From Fusobacterium perfoetens (GTDB lineage Bacteria > Fusobacteriota > Fusobacteriia > Fusobacteriales > Fusobacteriaceae), in the NCBI RefSeq assembly GCF_021531595.1, contig NZ_JADYUD010000010.1, positions 1 through 64,000 on the forward strand: a stretch of 64,000 bases of DNA, read 5' to 3'. Position numbers and translations under genes: made by a program. Every line of letters starts with the position of its first letter. The first letter of the stretch is position 1. Under the pieces are notes generated by a model. The model was not told the DNA's origin. It was given only the letters and a program-made list of their open reading frames with translations, and made no database searches. This document shows positions 52,431 through 59,161 of the stretch, piece after piece.

Positions 52431-54474
52431 AAATAAATATGATTATATAGACAATCGTGAACTTTCATGGTTAAAATTTAATGAAAGGGTTTTAGAAGAA
52501 GCAGACTGTGAAACTACCCCTCTTCTTGAGAGACTTAAATTTATTTCAATTTTTACAACAAACCTTGATGAATTTTTTATGGTAAGAGTTGGTACTCTTA
52601 ATGATTATATGAAATATATTCCTGATTATTCAGATGATAAAACAGGAATGAGTGCTAAAGAACAACTTTTAGAAATTTATAAAAATACAGAAACTCTTTA
52701 CAGACTTCGTGATTATGTTTTTAAAAAGTTAGATGTCTCTTTAAGAGAAAATAATATAAATTTTGAAAAAATGTCAAATCTTGATGAAAATAAGATAAAA
52801 AAAATAGAAAAATATTTTAAAAGAAATATACTTCCGATTTTATCTCCTCAAATTATAGATGTATGGCATCCATTTCCATTTATACAAAATAAGAAATTAC
52901 ATATTGCAGTTCATTTGGAAAATAAAAAAAATAAACTTATAGGAATTATACCTGTACCTGAAGGTATTGACAGAATAATTGTTCTTGATAAAGAAAAAAA
53001 TACTTTTCTTTTATTAGAAGATATTATTCTCTATTTTGCACAGGATATTTTTTCAATGTATAAATTTATAGATAGTACTGTAATGTGTATTACAAGAAAT
53101 GCAGATATAGATACAGACTTAGAAATCTATGATGATTCAACAGATTACAGACAACATATGAAAAAGCTTATAAAAAATCGTTCAAAACTTTCTCCAGTAA
53201 GAATTGAAATGCAAAAGAAAATGAATAAAGATTTTAATAAATATTTTATGGAAAAATTAAATTTAAATAAAGAACAGCTATTTATTTCAGAAACTCCATT
53301 GGACACAATATATTGCTTTTCTTTAGAAAATTTTATTCCTGCAGATGTAAAGGAAAAACTTACTTATACTCCTTTTACACCAATTCAAACTATAGAGACA
53401 GAAAATATGATAGAAGAAATTTTAAAAAAAGACAGATTACTTCATTTTCCTTTTGAAAGGATGAAACCTTTTTTAAATCTTATAAAAGAAGCTTCAAATA
53501 ACTCCAAGGTAAAAGCAATAAAAATGACTTTATACCGTATTTCAAAAGAATCTAAATTAGCTAGTTATCTTATAAATGCAGCTGAAAATGGAAAAGAAGT
53601 TACAGTGTTAATGGAGCTAAGGGCAAGATTTGATGAAGAAAATAATATTGAATGGGCCCAAAAATTAGAAGAAGCAGGATGCAGAGTTATATATGGAACA
53701 GATAAATTTAAGGTTCACTCTAAAATTTGCCTTATAACATATAAAGATGAGAATGAATTTAAATATATAACTCAGATAGGAACAGGAAATTATAATGAAA
53801 AAACAGCAAAAATCTATACAGATCTTTCTTTTATGACATCTGATGAAGAAATAGGTATAGATGCTGATAAATTTTTTAAGAATATGGCAATAGGAAATCT
53901 TTCAGGAGTATATAAAAAATTATGGATTGCTCCTGTAGGATTTAAAAATAATATAATTGCTTCTATTGAAGAGGAAATAAAAAAATGTGAAGAAGGAAAG
54001 ACAGGAACTGTAATAATAAAATGTAACTCTTTTACAGATAAAGATATTATAAAAGCCCTTGTAAGAGCTTCTGAAAAAGGAGTTCAAGTGACTCTTATTG
54101 TGAGAGGAATATGCTGTCTTATTCCAGAAGTAATAGGAAAAACTGAAAATATAAAAGTAATAAGTATTGTAGGACGCTTTCTTGAGCATTCAAGAATCTA
54201 TGCTTTTGGTATGAAAGAAGAGAGAAAAATATATATTTCTTCAGGTGATATGATGACAAGAAATACAGAGCATAGAGTTGAAATCTCATGTCCTATTACT
54301 TCAGAGGAAAATAAAGAAAAAATAGAACATATTCTTGATGTAATTATGAGAGATAATATTAAAGCAAGAAGACTTCAAAATGATAAGAAATATATAAGAT
54401 TGCTTCCTAAAGAAAATGAAGAGAATATAAATTCTCAGGAAGTATTTATGAAAGAAACTTTAGAAAATAAATAA
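52420..54474 (+). CDS. ppk1: Polyphosphate kinase
   Basis: 684-residue PPK1 that reversibly moves the terminal phosphate of ATP onto polyphosphate. The N-terminal domain starts NRELSWLKFNERVLEEA; the autophosphorylated His lies in FKVHSKICLI and the second conserved His in GRFLEHSRIYAFG. Translationally coupled to ppx by an 11-bp overlap, so synthesis and breakdown of polyphosphate are made together. Confidence 0.95.
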   Translation: MKIKNKYDYIDNRELSWLKFNERVLEEADCETTPLLERLKFISIFTTNLDEFFMVRVGTLNDYMKYIPDYSDDKTGMSAKEQLLEIYKNTETLYRLRDYVFKKLDVSLRENNINFEKMSNLDENKIKKIEKYFKRNILPILSPQIIDVWHPFPFIQNKKLHIAVHLENKKNKLIGIIPVPEGIDRIIVLDKEKNTFLLLEDIILYFAQDIFSMYKFIDSTVMCITRNADIDTDLEIYDDSTDYRQHMKKLIKNRSKLSPVRIEMQKKMNKDFNKYFMEKLNLNKEQLFISETPLDTIYCFSLENFIPADVKEKLTYTPFTPIQTIETENMIEEILKKDRLLHFPFERMKPFLNLIKEASNNSKVKAIKMTLYRISKESKLASYLINAAENGKEVTVLMELRARFDEENNIEWAQKLEEAGCRVIYGTDKFKVHSKICLITYKDENEFKYITQIGTGNYNEKTAKIYTDLSFMTSDEEIGIDADKFFKNMAIGNLSGVYKKLWIAPVGFKNNIIASIEEEIKKCEEGKTGTVIIKCNSFTDKDIIKALVRASEKGVQVTLIVRGICCLIPEVIGKTENIKVISIVGRFLEHSRIYAFGMKEERKIYISSGDMMTRNTEHRVEISCPITSEENKEKIEHILDVIMRDNIKARRLQNDKKYIRLLPKENEENINSQEVFMKETLENK

Positions 54475-54501
54475 TGATATTATTAAGATAACAAAATAGA
54501 A

Positions 54502-54600
54502 GGGGCTGTTGCAAATCTATAAAAATAAAATTTTATCTTATGAAAATATTTTCAATATTCTAAAATTTTATTTTTATAAATTAGAAAATGCAACAGCTCC
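54502..54600. repeat. 99-bp MITE-like palindrome
   Basis: Nearly the whole element is one inverted repeat: ends GGGGCTGTTGCA (54502-54513) and TGCAACAGCTCC (54589-54600), and inner perfect 18-base arms TATAAAAATAAAATTTTA and their complement. The centre is GAAAATATTTTC. GGGCTGTTGCA-type ends are common at the termini of several IS families, so it may be a non-autonomous element; no flanking duplication is evident. It now lies between convergent ppk1 and the antiporter gene and can act as their terminator. Confidence 0.65.
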
Positions 54601-54634
54601 AAATTTTATTTTTATATTTGAGAATTTTAAAAAA

Positions 54635-55843
54635 TTATAAAAGGGTATCTCTGCCAAGTCTTATTCCAGTAACTCCTATAGGAACTGTTATTATTATAGC
54701 AAGGACTCCTATAGCAAGAATTGTATCTCCGTGAGGGACTCCTGCAGCAAGTGGGATACCAGCAGTGGCAGCTTGAACAGTTGCTTTAGGAATATATGAT
54801 ATTCCACAGAAAAGCTTTTCTTTAGTATTAAGATTTGAGTTATAAAGAGCCGTTGTGACTCCAATAAGTCTTCCTATAAGACCAATTAAAACAATAAGAA
54901 CTCCAATATGACCTGATTCAAAAATAACCCGAATATTTACAGCAGCTCCTATAAGAACAAAAAGAAGAATTTCTCCAAAAACCCATATTTTATTAAATTT
55001 CAATGCTATTCTTTTTGCAAGAGAATTGTCTTTAGCAAGAATAATAAATCCCATACTCATAATTCCTAGAAGACTTGCAATAGGAAAGATATTCATTTCT
55101 TCTACATGGTGAAGCATAATGGCAGCAGTCATGAAAATAAGAGCTTTTCTAGTATCTCTTATATGGAAAAATTTAAATAAAAGATAAAGTATGTATCCTG
55201 CAGCAAGTCCAAGTAAAAGACCGGATAAAATACTTACAGGTATTTTTAAAATTTCCTGAAAGATATTTATTTCTTGTCCTAAAGACATTCCAAGAAAAGC
55301 AGTGAAAAGTGTGATAGCGAAAACATCATCTATAGAAGCTCCTGCTAAAATTATAGTAGGAATTTCTTTTTCTTTTCCAAGTCCCTTTTCTTTTAAAGAA
55401 AGCATTTCAGGAACAATAACAGCAGGAGAAACAGCTGCTAGAATAAAACCAAGACATCCAGCTACAGGAAGAGAGTACCCAAGGATAAAATGAGTTGCAA
55501 ACATTACTGTAAATCCTTCAAAAAGACATGGAAGAGATGCCATTTTTACAGCAGTTTTTCCTATTTTTTTAAGAACTTCTTTATCAATTCCAAGTCCAGC
55601 TCTAATTAAGATAATAATAAGTCCAAGAGTTCTTAATTCATTAGAAACATCAAGAATTTTGTCAGAAATGAAAAAACTATTTAAAAATGTAAGTCCTTTT
55701 TCAGTTACAAAATAATCTTTAGAATAAGATCCTAAAAGAATTCCTGTAAAAAGCATTCCAAGAAGAGGGGGCATATGAAGTTTTTCAAATCCTTTTGCTA
55801 GAAGCATAGCGGTCAGAATAAAAACAGCGAAACTAAAAAGCAT
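54635..55843 (-). CDS. Cation:proton antiporter (CPA family)
   Basis: 402-residue, 12-13-helix membrane antiporter. It begins MLFSFAVFILTAMLLAKG and MPPLLGMLFTGILLGSYSKD, and contains the family's paired acid residues in GASIDDVFAITLFTAF (about residue 165). There is no C-terminal TrkA-N/RCK domain, so it is the short NhaP/KefB-like form for Na+ or K+ exchange. The ATG at 55843 has AGGAGG nine bases upstream; an upstream in-frame ATG at 55912 lacks any site and reads through a terminator hairpin. Expression is controlled by the leader at 55861-55980. Confidence 0.88.
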   Translation of the reverse strand: MLFSFAVFILTAMLLAKGFEKLHMPPLLGMLFTGILLGSYSKDYFVTEKGLTFLNSFFISDKILDVSNELRTLGLIIILIRAGLGIDKEVLKKIGKTAVKMASLPCLFEGFTVMFATHFILGYSLPVAGCLGFILAAVSPAVIVPEMLSLKEKGLGKEKEIPTIILAGASIDDVFAITLFTAFLGMSLGQEINIFQEILKIPVSILSGLLLGLAAGYILYLLFKFFHIRDTRKALIFMTAAIMLHHVEEMNIFPIASLLGIMSMGFIILAKDNSLAKRIALKFNKIWVFGEILLFVLIGAAVNIRVIFESGHIGVLIVLIGLIGRLIGVTTALYNSNLNTKEKLFCGISYIPKATVQAATAGIPLAAGVPHGDTILAIGVLAIIITVPIGVTGIRLGRDTLL

Positions 55844-55860
55844 AAAAAATCCTCCTAAAA

Positions 55861-55980
55861 TTAAAAAATAAGCTCCTGCAAATATAAAAATTACACCTGC
55901 AGAAGCTATCATCTTTTTTTATTATAAATTAAGAAAAGCATTCTGAAATTAAATCTAATTTCATGGAGAGCCTCATCTCC
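55861..55980 (-). promoter_or_regulatory. Structured leader with terminator: riboswitch or attenuator of the antiporter gene
   Basis: On the minus strand the RNA starts with GGAGATGAGGCTCTCC (55980-55965), a 5-bp stem with loop, then a second stem TGAAATTA/TAATTTCA (55963-55944), GAATGCTTTTC, and finally an intrinsic terminator AGCTTCTGCA (55907-55898) / TGCAGGAGCT (55880-55871) followed by TATTTTTT, all before AGGAGG and the start. CAGAA-T-GC at about 55945-55938 can pair with GCTTCTG of the terminator, which gives an antiterminator. The first hairpin resembles the 5' half of the fluoride aptamer, but the conserved CCTAC 3' part is missing; an 11-codon ORF (55964-55929) with GAGG upstream also fits a leader peptide. 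Confidence 0.55.
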
Positions 55981-55998
55981 AATATTATTTATTGAATT

Positions 55999-56027
55999 AT
56001 TATAGCATATTTTTTTTCTTTTTTCAA
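55999..56027 (-). promoter_or_regulatory. Promoter of the antiporter leader
   Basis: Minus strand: TTGAAA (56027-56022), 17 bp, TATAAT (56004-55999). Transcription would start about 10 bases before the first leader hairpin. Confidence 0.65.
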
Positions 56028-56054
56028 TTTTCAAAAACTATTATTTTATAATTC

Positions 56055-57308
56055 TTAAGCAGCTTTTCTTCTTTCTTTTTCTTCAGTTCTCTTTTCAATT
56101 CTGTCAATAACAACAGAACATACTAAGTTTCCAATAACATTTACTGTTGTTCTTCCCATATCAACAATTCTATCAACAGCAAGGATAAGTCCTATACCTT
56201 CAAGAGGAAGTCCTACTTGTGCAAGAACCATAGAAAGCATGATTGTTCCAACACCTGGAACTCCAGCTGTACCTATTGAAGCTAAAACTGCTGTTAAAAC
56301 AACCATAAAATAATCATTTGTAGTAAGATGAATATTGTAAAGTTGAGCAATGAAAACAGTAGCAACTCCTTGCATAATAGCTGTTCCGTCCATATTTATA
56401 GTTGTTCCAAGAGGAATAGTAAATGAAGATATTTTATCTTCAACATTAAATTCTTCTTTTAATGTTTTAAGTGCAAGAGGAATACATGCAGCACTGCTTG
56501 ATGTAGAGAATGCAAGAGTCATAGGAGCAAGTATTTTCTTTAAGAAAACTATAGGGTTTTCTTTTGCATAAATACGAAGAAGTATTTGATACACAACAAG
56601 TCCATGGAAAATAAGAAGTATATATGTAACTATTATAAATGAAGCAAGAGGTTTCATAGCAGCCCATCCAAGAGTTATGAATGTTTTACCAATAAGACCA
56701 AATATTCCAAATGGAGCAAGTTCCATTATAATACTAACCATTCTTAGCATTAATTCATTAGCTTCTTCAAAAAGACCTTGAAGTCTTTTAGCCTTGTCTC
56801 CAAGAAGAGTTATAACAACCCCAGTCATTATAGCAAAGAATATAACTTGAAGCATTTCTCCTTTCACAAGAGCATCAAATGGATTTGTAGGAATGATATT
56901 AAGCAGAACTTTTACAAAAGAATCAGCTTGTTTTGCTACAAATTGAGATTGCTGAACATTTTCAAGAGCAACTCCTACACCAGGTTTTAAAATATTTGCT
57001 CCCATTATTGCAGCAATAATTCCAAGAGCTGTAGTAGCCATGAAGAAAAGTAATGTTTTTATTCCAATTCTTCCAAGTTTTTTAACATCATTCATTGCAG
57101 CTGTACCTGTAACAAGAGATGCAAATACAAGAGGAACAATGATCATCTTAACAAGTCTTAAGAAACCTTGTCCAAGAAGTTCAAATAAAAATCCAATAAC
57201 ATATTTGCTTACAAAAGGTTGTTCTTTCATAGGATATAATAAAGCTCCTACAAGAATACCTAAAACCAAACCAATGAAAACTTTGTGAATTAATTTCAAG
57301 TTTTTCAT
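56055..57308 (-). CDS. Dicarboxylate/amino acid:cation symporter (DAACS/GltP family)
   Basis: 417-residue secondary transporter for glutamate, aspartate or C4-dicarboxylates. The serine-rich re-entrant loop FSTSSSAACIPLALKTL, TTINMDGTAIMQGVATVFIAQ and the C-terminal DRIVDMGRTTVNVIGN motif, with its substrate-binding Asp and Arg, are unmistakable. Start ATG after AGGGGG. Own promoter; it precedes the antiporter gene on the same strand but the latter has a separate promoter. Confidence 0.93.
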   Translation of the reverse strand: MKNLKLIHKVFIGLVLGILVGALLYPMKEQPFVSKYVIGFLFELLGQGFLRLVKMIIVPLVFASLVTGTAAMNDVKKLGRIGIKTLLFFMATTALGIIAAIMGANILKPGVGVALENVQQSQFVAKQADSFVKVLLNIIPTNPFDALVKGEMLQVIFFAIMTGVVITLLGDKAKRLQGLFEEANELMLRMVSIIMELAPFGIFGLIGKTFITLGWAAMKPLASFIIVTYILLIFHGLVVYQILLRIYAKENPIVFLKKILAPMTLAFSTSSSAACIPLALKTLKEEFNVEDKISSFTIPLGTTINMDGTAIMQGVATVFIAQLYNIHLTTNDYFMVVLTAVLASIGTAGVPGVGTIMLSMVLAQVGLPLEGIGLILAVDRIVDMGRTTVNVIGNLVCSVVIDRIEKRTEEKERRKAA

Positions 57309-57416
57309 CTTTACCCCCTAGATAAATTTATTTTAATTTTTAAGTTGCTGTGATTTTCAATTTTTTATTGAAAAAATACTTAAGTATACACAGATATATT
57401 AAAAATAACCTAATGA

Positions 57417-57445
57417 ATTTTAACATAATCCATTAATTTCGTCAA
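57417..57445 (-). promoter_or_regulatory. Promoter of the dicarboxylate symporter gene
   Basis: Minus strand: TTGACG (57445-57440), 17 bp, TAAAAT (57422-57417). The resulting leader is about 100 nt and contains a small TTTTCAAT/ATTGAAAA hairpin. Confidence 0.55.
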
Positions 57446-57522
57446 TAAAAGTTTTTAATAATTATTAATGATTTTTATATTAAGTAAAAAAATAAAAAAT
57501 ATGAATGTAATTAAAAAAATGC

Positions 57523-57551
57523 TTGTATTTTTTTTCTCTCAATGATATCAT
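57523..57551 (+). promoter_or_regulatory. Promoter of the Trp-leader and NSS transporter
   Basis: TTGTAT (57523-57528), 17 bp, TATCAT (57546-57551); about 45 bp before the leader peptide start. Confidence 0.55.
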
Positions 57552-57596
57552 AATGAATATAAATTTTTATGACTAAAAATTGGAGGTGTGTTATTT

Positions 57597-57665
57597 ATGA
57601 AAAAGTTTTATCAATTTAATAAAAATATAAATAATACATCTTTATCACATTGGTGGAGTTCTTAA
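57597..57665 (+). CDS. Leader peptide with tandem tryptophan codons
   Basis: 22-codon ORF that translates to MKKFYQFNKNINNTSLSHWW plus two Ser. GGAGGTG lies eight bases upstream of its ATG, a site nearly identical to that of the transporter gene itself (TTGGAGGTGTGTT in both). The two TGG codons at 57651-57656 stand three codons from the stop. Tandem Trp codons are rare in such a short ORF and are the hallmark of trp attenuator leaders, where ribosomes stall if charged tRNA-Trp is scarce. Confidence 0.8.
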   Translation: MKKFYQFNKNINNTSLSHWWSS

Positions 57666-57668
57666 GCA

Positions 57669-57800
57669 GAGTTTGTAATCTTTTAAAGATACAGACTCAT
57701 TTTATGTTTAAGAAATAAAAATAAGATGAATGTGTATTTAGAGGAGTAGAAATTTATAAAAATAGTTTGTAATCCACAGATACATCTGTGGATTTTTTTA
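57669..57800 (+). promoter_or_regulatory. Transcription attenuator (Trp-responsive) of the NSS transporter gene
   Basis: Right after the leader stop, arm A (57669-57682, GAGTTTGTAATCTT) pairs with arm B (57686-57698, AAGATACAGACTC). A second copy of arm A, AGTTTGTAATC at 57764-57774, can pair with B instead. This second copy shares its last three bases with the terminator stem ATCCACAGA (57772-57780) / TCTGTGGAT (57785-57793), followed by seven T. A ribosome stalled on the Trp codons would cover the start of arm A, so B pairs with A' and the terminator base is opened; with ample Trp, A:B forms and the terminator stops transcription. Confidence 0.75.
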
Positions 57801-57817
57801 TTTGGAGGTGTGTTGTT

Positions 57818-59131
57818 TTGAAAGAGAAAAGAGAAAAGTTCAGTAACAGAATAGGGTTTATTTTATCATGTGTAGGAGCAGCAATAGGACTGGGAAATAT
57901 TTGGCTTTTTTCTTGGAAACTTGGAACATTTGGTGGAGGAGCTTTTCTTATTCCTTATTTTATATTTGTAATATTATTTTCATTTGTAGGATTGATTTCA
58001 GAAATATCATTTGGAAGAATGATGAAAAAAGGAGTTCTTGGTGTAGGGGAACTTATGAAAAAGAAAAATATACCTTTTAGTTCAGTTATATCTTGGGTGC
58101 CAGTTATTTCTGTTTCAGGAATATTTACTTTTTATGTAATTGTTTTTGGATGGGTAATAAAATATTTTATAATGTATCTTACAACAGATATGAATAGCAT
58201 TAATTATGGTGAATATTTTAATAATTTTGCAGGGAGTAGCAGTTCTATAGTATGGCATATAACAGCAGCAATTTTAAGTATAGTTGTAATATCTTTTGGT
58301 GTTGTAAAAGGAATAGAGAAACTTAATAAAATTATTATGCCTCTTATGTTTATGATATTTATAGGTTTAGTATTTAAATCACTTTCTCTTCCAGGAGCAG
58401 CAGAAGGAGTAAAATACCTTTTAGTTCCAAGATGGGAGTTGCTTGCAAAACCTGTTACATGGATTATGGCCTTAGGGCAGGCATTTTTTACTGTAGGGTT
58501 AAGTGGATCAGCTCTTCTTGTATATGGAAGTTATTTAGATAAAGATATTGATATTCCAGCTAGTGTTTTTCATACATGTATATTAGATACTTGCGCAGCC
58601 TTACTTGCTGGGTTTATAATAATACCAGCAGCATTTGCTTTTGGATTTAAACCAGATGCAGGACCAAGTCTTTTATTTATAACACTGCCTGCTGTTTTTT
58701 CACAAATGACAGGAGGAAAGATTTTAGGAACGGTATTTTTCTTAAGTATAATATTTGCAGCTGTCTCTTCTGCTGTAAATCAATTAGAAGTTCCTGTAGA
58801 AGCTATAATGGAAAAATTTAATCTTTCAAGGAAGAAGGCAAGCTTTATTGTAGGAAGCGTTTTATTATTAATAGGTATACCTCTTGATATTAATATGAAT
58901 CTTTTTGGGAAATTTGCAGATATAATGTCTGTATATATGATTCCCTTAGGAGCAGTATTTGTACTTGGATTTTATTTCTTTTTTGTAGGAAAAGAAAAAG
59001 TTATAAATGAAATTAATGAAGGATCTAAATATAAAATAGGAGCTTTTGTATTAAATGTAGGAAAATATATTTTCACTCCTGGCGTAATTATAATACTTAT
59101 ATTAGGATTTTGTTATGGAAGTATAGGATAG
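57818..59131 (+). CDS. Sodium-dependent transporter of the NSS family, probably for tryptophan
   Basis: 437-residue, 11-12-helix LeuT-fold symporter. The N terminus reads RIGFILSCVGAAIGLGNIW; the unwound part of helix 1 is GLGNIWLFSW instead of the usual GNIWRFP, so the arginine of the outer gate is absent, as in some other short bacterial members. Start TTG at 57818 with GGAGGTG eight bases upstream; the GTG at 57788 lies in the terminator. The Trp leader upstream suggests tryptophan as substrate, and related bacterial NSS proteins transport tryptophan (TnaT) or tyrosine (Tyt1 of Fusobacterium). The assignment to tryptophan is inference from regulation. Confidence 0.85.
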   Translation: MKEKREKFSNRIGFILSCVGAAIGLGNIWLFSWKLGTFGGGAFLIPYFIFVILFSFVGLISEISFGRMMKKGVLGVGELMKKKNIPFSSVISWVPVISVSGIFTFYVIVFGWVIKYFIMYLTTDMNSINYGEYFNNFAGSSSSIVWHITAAILSIVVISFGVVKGIEKLNKIIMPLMFMIFIGLVFKSLSLPGAAEGVKYLLVPRWELLAKPVTWIMALGQAFFTVGLSGSALLVYGSYLDKDIDIPASVFHTCILDTCAALLAGFIIIPAAFAFGFKPDAGPSLLFITLPAVFSQMTGGKILGTVFFLSIIFAAVSSAVNQLEVPVEAIMEKFNLSRKKASFIVGSVLLLIGIPLDINMNLFGKFADIMSVYMIPLGAVFVLGFYFFFVGKEKVINEINEGSKYKIGAFVLNVGKYIFTPGVIIILILGFCYGSIG

Positions 59132-59161
59132 ATTATTTTATTTTGCTAGATTGGAGGTAAA

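Noticed and set aside
55844-55912. N-terminal extension of the antiporter from an ATG at 55912
   Set aside because: The extension is hydrophobic and in frame, but has no ribosome binding site and reads through the terminator hairpin; AGGAGG stands correctly before 55843.
57788-57817. GTG start of the NSS transporter at 57788
   Set aside because: It lies inside the attenuator terminator; the TTG at 57818 has a proper GGAGGTG site.
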